From: Methylohalobius sp964654415
GTDB lineage: Bacteria > Pseudomonadota > Gammaproteobacteria > Methylococcales > Methylothermaceae
Length of the DNA: 64,000 nt
Direction of reading: 5' to 3'
Assembly: GCA_964654415.1 (NCBI GenBank)
Contig: CAZZIP010000002.1
Location: 237,751-301,750 of the forward strand
Shown: piece after piece, positions 8,369 to 17,479 of the stretch
Position numbering within the stretch: the first letter of the stretch is position 1
Layout: each line of letters opens with the position of its first letter
Translations under genes and position numbers: made by a program
The notes under the pieces: model-generated
Told to the model about the DNA's origin: nothing
The model's database searches: none
The model's input: the letters and a program-made list of their open reading frames with translations, nothing else

Positions 8369-8929
8369 ATGCGGGATGATATAAATTGGAAATTATCTTT
8401 GCTCCTGGACGACGAATTGGACCCCAGTGAAGCTATCGGTTTGTTGGAACAAATCTATCAAGATTCGGAACTGCTCAACAAATGGTATGGCTATCAGACC
8501 ATTCGCCAGGCCCTGAAAGTAGGTGGAGGGATTCAGCCGCAGCCGGATTTCCTCGAACGGGTTAGGGTCGCTCTTGCCGACGAGGTGTTGGTAGTATCTT
8601 CTGATTTGTCTCGGCAAGGGCGATGGGTATTCAATTTTAAGCGTTTCAATTTTGGGCGTTGGACTATGCCGATGGCGCTGGCTGCAATTGTCGCCGCGTT
8701 CGTCGTCATAGCGAGCAAGAAGGTAGTTTTCGATTCACCCGATTCGGCGGCACAGTTATCGGTTGCAAGGCCGACGCAATTTGGCGAGGGAAAGTCTGGC
8801 CAGCGGACCTCTGGCTATGCCGAATTGGAAGATTATTATCTGTTGGTTCACAGTGAGGATAGTCTGTATTTGACCGGACCACAGCATATGCTCGGTTATG
8901 CTCGTATCGTCAGCCATGGTGGGCGATGA
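8369..8929 (+). CDS. rseA: Anti-sigma-E factor RseA/MucA
   Basis: 186 residues. The N-terminal cytoplasmic part starts MRDDINWKLSLLLDDELDP, the ASD-type anti-sigma domain that holds RpoE. One membrane segment follows at about residues 98-112 (MPMALAAIVAAFVVIA), then a poorly conserved periplasmic tail. In the known system, regulated proteolysis of this protein by DegS and RseP releases RpoE. It lies 16 bp after rpoE and 1 bp before the chosen rseB start, so it belongs to one operon. Sequence similarity beyond the N-terminus is low, as is normal for the family. Confidence 0.9.
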   Translation: MRDDINWKLSLLLDDELDPSEAIGLLEQIYQDSELLNKWYGYQTIRQALKVGGGIQPQPDFLERVRVALADEVLVVSSDLSRQGRWVFNFKRFNFGRWTMPMALAAIVAAFVVIASKKVVFDSPDSAAQLSVARPTQFGEGKSGQRTSGYAELEDYYLLVHSEDSLYLTGPQHMLGYARIVSHGGR

Positions 8930-8930
8930 A

Positions 8931-9917
8931 ATGGGGCATGTCAATTTACGCCGGGCGTTTGGCTGGTTGCTCGCCTGTTGGAGCGTTGTAGCGCTGGCAG
9001 CGAAGGTCGAGCGTCAAGATCCGTCCGAGTGGCTCCGGGCGATGGCCGAAGCTATGCAGCGCCTCGATTACCAGGCCACGCTTGCTTACAGTCGGGATAA
9101 TCGGATCCAAACTCTACGTCTAGTGCATGATGTCAAAGATGGGGTAGTGCGCGAGCGTTTCCAAGCTCTTAACGATTCGTTGCGGGTAGTGGTGCGGGAG
9201 GCAAATAAGGTAACTTGTTATTTCCCAGAATGGCGCACCATGACGGTGGAATCTCGCGACCTGTCTCACTCTTTGCTCAGGGAGTGGCCGACGCAATGGC
9301 TGGGAGATGCCAAATTTTACCGCCTCGCGCTGGGGCGGCAAGGTCGTGTGGCTGAGCGCGCGGCCCAAGAGATTATGATCGAGCCTTTGGATGCTTATCG
9401 CTATGGCCGGCGCATCTGGCTCGATGTGGAGAGCAAGCTGCCGCTGCAGCTCGAATTATTAGACCCCGAGGATCGTGTGCTCGAAGCCTTTGTCGTCACC
9501 GAGTTGATCGTGGGAGACGTTGGCCAACAGGCGGCAGATTTAGAATCGAGGCCAGATGGTGGAGCTGAACCCTGGAAGGTACTCGACCGCGTAGAAGTAC
9601 CGGCCGATCGGCGTTGGCGATTGACGCAACTGCCGCAAGGGTTCACCGAGGTCAAACGTAGCCGCCGCAAAGACCTCACGGACTCTGCGCCGGTAGACCA
9701 TATTCTCGTCACTGACGGATTGGCTTCGGTTTCTGTTTATATCAAACAACAGGGTGAAGATTCCGAGTTGGACTCGGCTAGCCGGCGCTTGGGTGCGGTC
9801 AACGTGTACAATCGCCGCATCGATGGCTATTTGGTCACGGTGTTGGGGGATGTTCCGCCTGAAACCGTCCGTTTGATCGGTGATGGTGTGCAAGAAGCCG
9901 AGTCGACGCTCGAATAG
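8931..9917 (+). CDS. rseB: Sigma-E regulatory protein RseB/MucB
   Basis: 328 residues from ATG 8931, with an N-terminal signal peptide (basic LRR, then AFGWLLACWSVVALA). The mature part begins at the conserved WLRAMAEAMQRLDYQATLAYSRDN and resembles MucB/RseB, a periplasmic lipid-sensing protein that shields RseA from cleavage. ATG 8898 and ATG 8916 are in frame upstream but overlap rseA and would spoil the signal peptide, so 8931, directly after the rseA stop, is preferred. A hairpin terminator follows at 9949. Confidence 0.92.
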   Translation: MGHVNLRRAFGWLLACWSVVALAAKVERQDPSEWLRAMAEAMQRLDYQATLAYSRDNRIQTLRLVHDVKDGVVRERFQALNDSLRVVVREANKVTCYFPEWRTMTVESRDLSHSLLREWPTQWLGDAKFYRLALGRQGRVAERAAQEIMIEPLDAYRYGRRIWLDVESKLPLQLELLDPEDRVLEAFVVTELIVGDVGQQAADLESRPDGGAEPWKVLDRVEVPADRRWRLTQLPQGFTEVKRSRRKDLTDSAPVDHILVTDGLASVSVYIKQQGEDSELDSASRRLGAVNVYNRRIDGYLVTVLGDVPPETVRLIGDGVQEAESTLE

Positions 9918-9948
9918 ATCGTAAAATTTTTAGAGTTTTGACACCACC

Positions 9949-9972
9949 AGCGGGCTGCGGCCCGCTTTGGTT
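9949..9972 (+). terminator. Rho-independent terminator after rseB
   Basis: A perfect 7-bp stem AGCGGGC/GCCCGCT with a TGCG loop (9949-9966) is followed by a T-rich TTGGTTT tract. It lies between rseB and the protease gene, so the protease may have its own promoter or depend on partial read-through. Confidence 0.6.
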
Positions 9973-10014
9973 TGCTTATGGGGGATTGTTCATGAATGCA
10001 CGGGATGCAAACTG

Positions 10015-11451
10015 ATGAGACGAAATCTTCGTGAAATGATCTGGTTACTTTGGGTTTTAGGGCTAGTAAGCTGGAGCGCTCTTGCCGGCAGCTTGCCGGA
10101 TTTCACGGAACTGGTAGCAAAAACCGGCCAGGCGGTAGTCAACATCAGCACCACCAAAAAGGTGGAGCCGGAAGAACTACCGCAGCTTCCGGAAGGAATG
10201 GAAATTCCCGAAGGATCGCCTCTAGAAGACTTGCTCAAACACTTTTTCGGGCAGCAGGGGGTACCGCAAGAGACCCGCTCGCTGGGATCTGGCTTTATCA
10301 TTTCTACCGATGGCTACATCATCACCAACCACCATGTGGTAAAGAACGCTAGCGAAATCATCGTACGCCTGCAGGACCGGCGTGAACTCATCGCCAAACT
10401 GGTAGGGTCTGATGCTAGGAGTGACTTGGCCTTGTTGAAGGTAGAGGCTCAAGGCTTGCCGATTGTTAAGACGGGGTCGGCGAAAGACCTGAAGGTGGGT
10501 GAGTGGGTGGTGGCGATCGGTTCCCCTTTTGGGTTTGACCACTCGGTTACGGCAGGTATCGTGAGCGCCAAGGGCAGAAACCTGCCGGGCGACAATTACG
10601 TGCCGTTCATCCAGACCGACGTAGCGATCAATCCGGGCAATTCCGGTGGCCCCTTGTTCAATCTGGCCGGCGAGGTGGTCGGAGTCAACTCTCAGATCTA
10701 CAGCCGTACTGGCGGTTTCATGGGCCTGTCGTTTGCGATCCCGATCGATATCGCCCTCGAGGTGGTCGATCAGCTCAAGACCCAAGGCAAAGTCATCCGC
10801 GGTTGGCTAGGAGTGCAGATTCAGGATGTCACCCGTGAATTGGCTGAATCCTTCGATATGAATCGTCCTTATGGGGCGTTGGTCGCTCAAGTATTGCCCA
10901 ACAGTCCTGCCGCGGTAGCTGGGTTACAGGTGGGTGATGTCATTGTGGAATACGACGGTCATCCGATCGAGTCCTCCTCGATGTTGCCGCCGTTGGTGGG
11001 AGTCACCCCGGTGGGTAAAATCGCACCGATCCAAGTGCTGCGGGAAGGTCGGACGCTCTCTATCCAAGTGAAGATTGGTCAGCTTCCGGAAGAAAAAGGA
11101 GAGCAGCTAGCAGGTCAATCAGCCCCAGACGGAGTCGAGGTGAAATCTTTGGGTTTGGTAGTCGCGAATCTCTCTGGGGAAGAGCGTACGCGCTTAGGAG
11201 TTAAAGAGGGCGTGGTGGTCGTGCGCCAAGTACTAGCTGGACCGGCGAGCGAGGCCGGAATTCGTGCAGGAGACCTGCTTTTGCGCTTGGGCAAAACGCC
11301 AATCCGTGATGTAGCGGACTTAGAACGTCAGCTGGCTCTTTTGTCAAAGGACAAACCGATGGCCGTTTTAGTGAAACGGGGGGAAGATTCTCTGTATTTG
11401 GCTTTCAAGCCAAGCATAGATGGGGACAATAAGAAACCGAATCAACCGTGA
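10015..11451 (+). CDS. mucD: DegP/MucD-type periplasmic serine endoprotease
   Basis: 478 residues from ATG 10015. The signal peptide is MRRNLREMIWLLWVLGLVSWSALAG. The trypsin-like triad is visible as His107 (TNHHVV), Asp137 (SDLALLK) and Ser210 (NPGNSGGP), followed by two PDZ domains (about residues 260-350 and 375-470). It degrades or refolds misfolded periplasmic proteins and belongs to the sigma-E response. A TTG at 9967 is in frame but puts 16 residues before the signal peptide and is rejected. The stop overlaps the GTG start of lepA. Confidence 0.95.
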   Translation: MRRNLREMIWLLWVLGLVSWSALAGSLPDFTELVAKTGQAVVNISTTKKVEPEELPQLPEGMEIPEGSPLEDLLKHFFGQQGVPQETRSLGSGFIISTDGYIITNHHVVKNASEIIVRLQDRRELIAKLVGSDARSDLALLKVEAQGLPIVKTGSAKDLKVGEWVVAIGSPFGFDHSVTAGIVSAKGRNLPGDNYVPFIQTDVAINPGNSGGPLFNLAGEVVGVNSQIYSRTGGFMGLSFAIPIDIALEVVDQLKTQGKVIRGWLGVQIQDVTRELAESFDMNRPYGALVAQVLPNSPAAVAGLQVGDVIVEYDGHPIESSSMLPPLVGVTPVGKIAPIQVLREGRTLSIQVKIGQLPEEKGEQLAGQSAPDGVEVKSLGLVVANLSGEERTRLGVKEGVVVVRQVLAGPASEAGIRAGDLLLRLGKTPIRDVADLERQLALLSKDKPMAVLVKRGEDSLYLAFKPSIDGDNKKPNQP

Positions 11452-13256
11452 CCGACTTAAGACATATCCGGAATTTTTCCATCATTGCCCATATCGATCA
11501 CGGCAAATCGACCCTGGCCGACCGCTTTATCCAGATCTGCGGCGGCCTAGAGGATCGAGAGATGACCGAGCAGGTGCTCGATTCGATGGAGATCGAGCGC
11601 GAGCGTGGGATCACCATCAAAGCTCAGAGCGTGACGCTGAACTATGTGGCCGAGGACGGCCAAACTTACCAGCTCAACTTCATCGACACCCCCGGTCACG
11701 TAGATTTCTCTTATGAAGTGTCGCGTTCGCTCGCTGCTTGTGAGGGAGCGCTTTTGGTGGTGGATGCTGCCCAAGGAGTGGAGGCCCAGACCGTCGCCAA
11801 TTGCTACACTGCAATTGAGCAGGGACTGGAAGTGGTGCCAGTGCTTAACAAAATCGATCTGCCGGCGGCCAACCCACAGCGGGTCAAGCGCGAGATCGAG
11901 GAGATCATCGGCATTCCGGCCGACGAGGCGCTGGAGATCAGTGCTAAGACTGGTCTTGGGGTAAAACAGGTCTTAGAGCAGATCATCGCCAAAATTCCGC
12001 CCCCAGTCGGAGAGGTGGATGCCCCTCTGCAGGCTTTGATAATAGATTCCTGGTTCGACAATTATCTAGGCGTGGTATCGCTGGTGCGCGTGGTCAACGG
12101 GTCCTTGTCCAAGCGCCAGCGCATCACCGTAATGTCTACTGGCAAGACTTATCAGGTAGATCAAGTCGGTGTGTTCACTCCCAAGCGGCAAACCAAGGAG
12201 TCGCTTGGTGCTGGAGAAGTCGGGTTTGTGGTAGCGGGGATCAAAGATATCTTCGGGGCGCCGGTGGGCGATACGATCACCTCGGCCGACCATCCCTGTG
12301 GTCAACCTCTGCCGGGGTTCCAGAAGGTGCAGCCTAAAGTGTTTGCTGGTCTCTATCCGGTCAGTTCCGAGGATTATGAGAATCTGCGCGACGCCTTGTA
12401 CAAGCTGCGCCTGAACGATGCCGCTCTGCAGTTCGAACCGGAGACTTCGAAAGCTTTAGGATTCGGTTTCCGTTGCGGCTTCCTCGGGATGCTCCACATG
12501 GAAATCGTGCAGGAGCGGCTCGAGCGCGAGTATAAGTTGGATTTGATCTCAACCGCCCCGACCGTCGTATATGAAGTTTTGACCACCAAAGGGGAGACGA
12601 TCGCGGTAGACAACCCCGCCAAGCTACCGCCTCCCAACCAGATTGCAGAAACCCGCGAACCGATCATCGAGGCCAATATTTTGGTTCCTCAGGAATACTT
12701 GGGCGGAGTGATTGGCTTGTGCATCGAAAAACGGGGGGTGCAGAAAAACCTGCAATTTTTAGGCAATCAAGCGGCTTTGACCTTCGAGTTGCCTTTGAGC
12801 GAAATGGTGCTGGATTTTTTTGATCGCCTCAAGTCGGTCAGCCGCGGTTTTGCCTCGTTTGATTACGAGTTCAAGCGGTTTCAGGCAGCACCTATGGTCA
12901 AGCTTGACATTCTCATCAATGGCGAGCGGGTGGACGCCCTATCATTGATCGTGCATAAGGACAGGCTTGAGGCGCGTGGTCGCGAGTTGGTAGAAAAGAT
13001 GCAAGAATTGATTCCTAGGCAAATGTTCGAGGTCGCTATCCAAGCGGCCGTCGGCTCTAAGATCATCGCCCGTGCTACGGTCAAGGCGCTGCGCAAGAAC
13101 GTGACTGCCAAGTGTTACGGCGGGGACGTTACCCGGAAAAAGAAATTGCTGGAAAAGCAAAAGGCGGGTAAAAAACGCATGAAGCAGATCGGTAAAGTGG
13201 AAATTCCTCAAGAAGCTTTCCTGGCTGTGCTCAAAGTCGGTCAGGAATCCGGATAA
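11448..13256 (+). CDS. lepA: Elongation factor 4 (LepA), back-translocating GTPase
   Basis: 602 residues, full length. G1 AHIDHGKST at about residues 15-23, the switch region ERERGITIK, G3 DTPGHVDF, G4 NKIDLP, and the LepA-specific C-terminal region with YGGDVTRKKKLLEKQKAGKKRMKQ. It acts on stalled ribosomes in the cytoplasm or at the membrane. It begins with GTG in a GTGA overlap with mucD and is followed 12 bp later by lepB, the classic lepA-lepB pair. Confidence 0.97.
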   Translation: MTDLRHIRNFSIIAHIDHGKSTLADRFIQICGGLEDREMTEQVLDSMEIERERGITIKAQSVTLNYVAEDGQTYQLNFIDTPGHVDFSYEVSRSLAACEGALLVVDAAQGVEAQTVANCYTAIEQGLEVVPVLNKIDLPAANPQRVKREIEEIIGIPADEALEISAKTGLGVKQVLEQIIAKIPPPVGEVDAPLQALIIDSWFDNYLGVVSLVRVVNGSLSKRQRITVMSTGKTYQVDQVGVFTPKRQTKESLGAGEVGFVVAGIKDIFGAPVGDTITSADHPCGQPLPGFQKVQPKVFAGLYPVSSEDYENLRDALYKLRLNDAALQFEPETSKALGFGFRCGFLGMLHMEIVQERLEREYKLDLISTAPTVVYEVLTTKGETIAVDNPAKLPPPNQIAETREPIIEANILVPQEYLGGVIGLCIEKRGVQKNLQFLGNQAALTFELPLSEMVLDFFDRLKSVSRGFASFDYEFKRFQAAPMVKLDILINGERVDALSLIVHKDRLEARGRELVEKMQELIPRQMFEVAIQAAVGSKIIARATVKALRKNVTAKCYGGDVTRKKKLLEKQKAGKKRMKQIGKVEIPQEAFLAVLKVGQESG

Positions 13257-13268
13257 TAAGGATAACTT

Positions 13269-14033
13269 ATGGATTTCGACTTCGAGTTTTTTCTTCTCCT
13301 TGGCACGTTAGTATCCGGGGGGGTGTGGGGTGGTTGGCGGCTTTGGCTGCGCAAGACTGGCGAGGCGAAGGAGCCGCTACTAGTAGAATATGCTCATTCC
13401 TTTTTTCCCGTCTTACTCATCGTTCTTTTGTTGCGTTCGTTTTTGGTGGAGCCATTTAGGATTCCTTCCGGATCGATGATGCCGTCCCTGTTAGTAGGGG
13501 ATTTCATCCTGGTCAACAAATTCCTCTATGGCATTCGCCTACCAGTCGTCCATACCAAAGTGGCAGATATCAGTGAACCCGAGCGCGGCGACGTCGTCGT
13601 GTTTCGCTATCCAAACGACCCTTCGGTGGACTATATCAAACGAATAGTCGGCCTGCCGGGAGATCGAATCGCCTACTACAATAAAAGGCTATACATCAAC
13701 GGTAATCCAGTTCCTCTGAAGCCTTTGGGTCCTTACGTCGGCGTCGGGCAAAACCAGCGCTACAACGGAGCGATGATGTATGAGGAGGAATTGGGGAAGG
13801 TCAGGCACCGGATCCTGATCATGGAGGGTCAGCCGTCGGTGGAGGGTGAGTTCGTGGTCCCCAAGGGGTATTACTTCGTCATGGGGGACAATCGCGATAA
13901 CAGCAATGACAGCCGCTACTGGGGGCCTGTTCCAGAAGCAAACCTAGTGGGTAAGGCGTTTCTGATCTGGATGCACTGGGAACCGAGCAATCCAAGCGTT
14001 GTGTTCGATCGTATCGGAACATTACTGCATTGA
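13269..14033 (+). CDS. lepB: Signal peptidase I
   Basis: 254 residues. Two N-terminal membrane segments (FEFFLLLGTLVSGGVWGGW and SFFPVLLIVLLLRSFLV) are followed by the periplasmic serine-lysine protease domain, with Ser69 in PSGSMMPSL and Lys124 in YIKRIVGLPGD as the catalytic dyad. The downstream box GDNRDNSNDSRYWGPVP is intact. It cleaves signal peptides of exported proteins at the inner membrane. It lies in the lepA-lepB-DUF4845-rnc-era-recO-pdxJ operon. Confidence 0.97.
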   Translation: MDFDFEFFLLLGTLVSGGVWGGWRLWLRKTGEAKEPLLVEYAHSFFPVLLIVLLLRSFLVEPFRIPSGSMMPSLLVGDFILVNKFLYGIRLPVVHTKVADISEPERGDVVVFRYPNDPSVDYIKRIVGLPGDRIAYYNKRLYINGNPVPLKPLGPYVGVGQNQRYNGAMMYEEELGKVRHRILIMEGQPSVEGEFVVPKGYYFVMGDNRDNSNDSRYWGPVPEANLVGKAFLIWMHWEPSNPSVVFDRIGTLLH

Positions 14034-14041
14034 GGAATGCC

Positions 14042-14413
14042 ATGAATCTTAAGCGCCAATCTGGCATGACTTTGCTTGGGATGCTCCTGGTCTTCGGCTT
14101 GATCGGTTTTTTTACGTTGCTGACCTTGAAAATCTTGCCCATTTATCTGGAGCATTTCAAAGTCGTCAGTTCTTTGGAGTCGCTCAAAAGGACCCCGGAA
14201 TTAGCCGGACAGTCCGCGCATGAAATCCGCGATCTTTTGATCAAGCGGCTGGACATCAACATGGTCGAAAACGTGCGTCCGGAACATATCCGGGTGGTCA
14301 AACAAGGGGGCATTGCCAGAGTAGAAGTGACTTATGCCGTGGAAAAGCCAATCGTCGGCAATTTGAGCGTGATCGTTTATTTTAATGACAAGATTGAAGC
14401 AGGCGGAGTGTGA
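14042..14413 (+). CDS. DUF4845 small membrane protein
   Basis: 123 residues. The N-terminus RQSGMTLLGMLLVFGLIGFF looks like a type IV pilin leader plus one membrane helix, and the rest (PELAGQSAHEIRDLLIKRL, VTYAVEKPIVGNLSVIVYF) fits DUF4845, a family commonly encoded between lepB and rnc in beta- and gammaproteobacteria. Function unknown. The ATG at 14042 follows GAGG; a TTG at 14030 is also in frame. Its 3' end overlaps the rnc reading frame by 29 bp. Confidence 0.82.
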   Translation: MNLKRQSGMTLLGMLLVFGLIGFFTLLTLKILPIYLEHFKVVSSLESLKRTPELAGQSAHEIRDLLIKRLDINMVENVRPEHIRVVKQGGIARVEVTYAVEKPIVGNLSVIVYFNDKIEAGGV

Positions 14414-15098
14414 AAGGGACTTACAGCTGCTGTGTGATAGGCTAGGGTTCGAACTTCGCCGTCTTGAATTGCTCAAGGAGGCGCTTACCCACCGCAGCGC
14501 CGGAGGGCGCAACAACGAGCGGCTGGAGTTTTTAGGGGACGCGGTGCTCGGGTTTATCATCGCTTGGGAGTTGTACCACCGTTTCCCCCACGCCAAGGAG
14601 GGTGAACTGAGCCGGATGCGGGCGATCTTAGTCAACCGGACGTCTTTGGCCGCGATAGCCAAAGAGTTGCAGCTTGGAGATTGGCTCATTTTGGGCCGTG
14701 GTGAATTGAAGAGCGAAGGTTTCCGTCGGGATTCCATCCTTGCCGATGCTTTTGAGGCGGTTGTCGGCGCCTTACTGGAGGACCAGGGGATCGAAGCCTG
14801 CCAGAAGTGGGTATTGCGATTGTTTGAGGCAAAGCTAGTCGTTTTGGAGGCTGGAGTCCACAAAGATCCTAAGACTCGCTTGCAGGAATTTCTCCAATCG
14901 CGCGGCTTTTCGTTGCCGCGCTATGAGCTGGTTTCTCAGCGCGGTGCGCCTCATGCGCAGACATTTGAAGTGGCCTGTTACGTAGATCTCCTGCCTGAAG
15001 CGAGCGTAGGCCAAGGCCCTTCGCGCAAGCGCGCTGAGCAAGAAGCTGCGGCCGCAGCGCTTGCAAAACTCTCTGAAACGTTCGGCAAAGCTTTATGA
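14385..15098 (+). CDS. rnc: Ribonuclease III
   Basis: 237 residues. The signature NERLEFLGDAVLG is at residues 44-56, with the second catalytic acidic cluster at DAFEAVVGALLED. A C-terminal double-stranded RNA-binding domain follows (DPKTRLQEFLQSRG to AEQEAAAAALAKL). It cuts double-stranded RNA in rRNA and mRNA maturation. The start is not sharp: ATG 14385 has no clear ribosome-binding site and lies inside the previous gene; TTG 14394 is an alternative. The stop overlaps era (ATGA). Confidence 0.96.
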   Translation: MTRLKQAECERDLQLLCDRLGFELRRLELLKEALTHRSAGGRNNERLEFLGDAVLGFIIAWELYHRFPHAKEGELSRMRAILVNRTSLAAIAKELQLGDWLILGRGELKSEGFRRDSILADAFEAVVGALLEDQGIEACQKWVLRLFEAKLVVLEAGVHKDPKTRLQEFLQSRGFSLPRYELVSQRGAPHAQTFEVACYVDLLPEASVGQGPSRKRAEQEAAAAALAKLSETFGKAL

Positions 15099-15976
15099 AA
15101 ACCGGTTATGTCGCTCTGATCGGACGCCCCAACGTGGGCAAGTCCACTTTGCTCAACCGGCTTATCGGACAGAAACTCAGCATCGTCTCGCGCCGGCCCC
15201 AGACTACCCGCCATCGGATCCTGGGGATCAAGACCGACGAGCAGTCTCAGATCCTGTACATAGATACGCCGGGTATTCACCACGCGGCATCGCGGGCGTT
15301 GAACCGCTATTTGAACAAGACCGCTGCCAGTGCTCTGGTCGGCGTAGACGTGGCGGTGTGGCTGATCGATGGCAAAGGATTTCGCAGCGATGATCGCCTG
15401 GTAGCCGAAAAATTGGCTGCAGCCAACGTTCCAACCATCCTGGCGATCAACAAGGTGGATAAGATTCAAGACAAAAAAACTTTGCTACCTTTGATCGCTG
15501 AGGCCGATACACGCTATCCGTTTGAGGCGATCGTTCCCATTTCGGGGATCAAAGGCATCAATTTGGACAGATTGGAGCGATCAATCATCGAGCGTCTTCC
15601 GGAGGGGGCGCCGATCTTCCCGAAAGATCAGATCACCGATAAACCGGAGCGTTTTTTCGCGGCTGAGATTATCCGTGAGAAATTATTTCACTATCTAGGT
15701 GACGAGGTGCCTCATCGGCTGACGGTGGAAATCGAGTCCTTCAAAGAGGAGCAAAACCTCGTCCGGATCTACGCCATCATCTGGGTCGAGCAGGAAGGAC
15801 AAAAGAAGATCGTCATCGGCAAGCAGGGGGAACTTCTGAAAAAATCCGGGCAGAAGGCGCGCCTGGAGTTAGAGGGCTTCCTTGGCCGCCGGGTCTATCT
15901 TAATCTTTGGGTCAAGGTCAAAAGGGGCTGGTCTGACGATGAAAGCTTGCTCAAGCGGCTGGGTTATGCCGATTGA
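15095..15976 (+). CDS. era: GTPase Era
   Basis: 293 residues. P-loop GRPNVGKST (residues 10-18), G3 DTPGIH, G4 NKVD, then the C-terminal KH domain with the VEQEGQKKIVIGKQGELLKK loop. It binds the 3' end of 16S rRNA and helps assemble the 30S subunit. ATGA overlap with rnc, as in E. coli, implies translational coupling. Confidence 0.97.
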   Translation: MKTGYVALIGRPNVGKSTLLNRLIGQKLSIVSRRPQTTRHRILGIKTDEQSQILYIDTPGIHHAASRALNRYLNKTAASALVGVDVAVWLIDGKGFRSDDRLVAEKLAAANVPTILAINKVDKIQDKKTLLPLIAEADTRYPFEAIVPISGIKGINLDRLERSIIERLPEGAPIFPKDQITDKPERFFAAEIIREKLFHYLGDEVPHRLTVEIESFKEEQNLVRIYAIIWVEQEGQKKIVIGKQGELLKKSGQKARLELEGFLGRRVYLNLWVKVKRGWSDDESLLKRLGYAD

Positions 15977-15979
15977 TCC

Positions 15980-16678
15980 ATGCGCGAGGAATGGCACGAG
16001 GGATTAGTCCTACATCGCCGTCCCTGGCGCGAGACTAGTTTTTGGCTTGAGTTTTTCACCTACGACTTTGGCAAGATTGCCGTACTTGCTAAAGGACTAC
16101 GGCGGACCAAAAAAGGCACGAGCTTACAACCGTTTCATCCGCTGTGGATTCGCTGGCGCAGCAAAGGTGATTTGGGAAGCCTGATTGCTGCTGAGTCCGC
16201 TCGCCCCATGTTCCCGCTGAACGGTATCGCCTTGTATTGCGGTTTTTACTTGAACGAGTTGCTTTATCGCCTGCTCAGGCGGAATGATCCTCACCCTAAG
16301 TTATATTGCGAGTATCTGCGGACCCTGGCGGAGCTGTCTGGGGCGTGCGACCCTGAAGGCTGTCTTAGGCGGTTCGAAGTCCGTTTCCTTGGAGAGATCG
16401 GGTACGGCCTGATTTTGGATCATGAGGTAGAATATGGAGCAGCGATCGACCCCGCGGCTTGTTACCGCTACGACCCCGAACGCGGGCCAGTGCTGGATGA
16501 ACGGGGTTGGCTGCACGGTGAGACCCTGTTAGCCCTCCAGCAAGAGCGCCTGGAATCACCCACGGTGCGGCGGGAGGCTAAGCGGCTGCTGCGTCAGCTG
16601 ATCGATTATCGACTGGAAGGTCGGGTGCTTGAAAGCCGCTTGTTGTTTCGTAGGAGTTTGAAAAATCATGAGCTGTAG
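15980..16678 (+). CDS. recO: DNA repair protein RecO
   Basis: 232 residues, the usual RecO length. The N-terminal OB-fold (EGLVLHRRPWRETSFWLEFFTYDFGKIAVLAKGLRR) is well conserved, followed by the helical region YLNELLYRLLRRNDPHPKLY. It loads RecA on gapped single-stranded DNA with RecR. The zinc-binding cysteines found in some RecO proteins are not evident. Three bases after era; it overlaps pdxJ by 11 bp. Confidence 0.94.
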   Translation: MREEWHEGLVLHRRPWRETSFWLEFFTYDFGKIAVLAKGLRRTKKGTSLQPFHPLWIRWRSKGDLGSLIAAESARPMFPLNGIALYCGFYLNELLYRLLRRNDPHPKLYCEYLRTLAELSGACDPEGCLRRFEVRFLGEIGYGLILDHEVEYGAAIDPAACYRYDPERGPVLDERGWLHGETLLALQQERLESPTVRREAKRLLRQLIDYRLEGRVLESRLLFRRSLKNHEL

Positions 16679-17408
16679 ACCGATTCTGTTGGGAGTCAAC
16701 ATCGACCATATCGCTACCTTACGCCAGGTGCGCGGGACGCCATTTCCTGAACCGGTCCAGGCGGCTCTTTTGGCGGAACAGGCAGGTGCTGACAGCATTA
16801 CTGCGCATCTGCGTGAGGACCGCCGCCATATCCAGGATCGCGACATTCGTCTGCTGCGTGAATTGATTCACACTCGCCTGAACTTGGAAATGGCAGTCAC
16901 CGATGAAATGCTCGCCTTTGCCGCCGAGATTCGTCCGCATGCTTGCTGTCTGGTACCGGAGAAACGCGCAGAATTGACCACCGAAGGGGGACTGGACGTT
17001 GCTGGCCAGTTCGAACGAGTGCGCGATGCTTGTCAAAAACTTGTGGCTTGCGGCATCGAGGTATCGCTATTCATCGATCCCGACGAGGTACAGGTCGAAG
17101 CGGCGCATCGGGCTGGAGCACCGGTGATCGAGCTGCATACCGGGCACTATGCCGATACCACAGGGAGCGAACAGCAACGTGAGCTAACTAGGCTTCGAGC
17201 TGCGGCCAAGTTAGGGGACCGCTTGGGGCTCAAAGTCAACGCCGGCCACGGTATTCACTACCACAACGTGGAAGCCATCGCTCGTATTCCTGAAATTGTC
17301 GAGCTCAACATAGGCCATGCAATCGTCGCCCGCGCAGTATTCACCGGATGGATCGAGGCGGTCCGGGAGATGAAACGCTTGATGCGAGAAGCTAGGGGCC
17401 AAGGTTGA
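16668..17408 (+). CDS. pdxJ: Pyridoxine 5'-phosphate synthase
   Basis: 246 residues. GVNIDHIATLRQVRGTPFPEP at the N-terminus is diagnostic, followed by TAHLREDRRHIQD, and NAGHGIHYHNVEAI near the C-terminus. It condenses 1-deoxyxylulose-5-phosphate with 3-amino-2-oxopropyl phosphate to give pyridoxine phosphate. It is the last recognised gene in the lepA operon and overlaps recO by 11 bp, as in E. coli. Confidence 0.97.
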   Translation: MSCRPILLGVNIDHIATLRQVRGTPFPEPVQAALLAEQAGADSITAHLREDRRHIQDRDIRLLRELIHTRLNLEMAVTDEMLAFAAEIRPHACCLVPEKRAELTTEGGLDVAGQFERVRDACQKLVACGIEVSLFIDPDEVQVEAAHRAGAPVIELHTGHYADTTGSEQQRELTRLRAAAKLGDRLGLKVNAGHGIHYHNVEAIARIPEIVELNIGHAIVARAVFTGWIEAVREMKRLMREARGQG

Positions 17409-17479
17409 CCGGTGCCGATCGGTTTGTCATATTGACGCATTATTTGGAGATTTGGCGTAAAACCGAAGGAGGGCGCTGG

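Noticed and set aside
15095..16678. Unusual gene content in the lepA-pdxJ operon
   Set aside because: The order rnc-era-recO-pdxJ is ordinary for gammaproteobacteria; nothing stands out.
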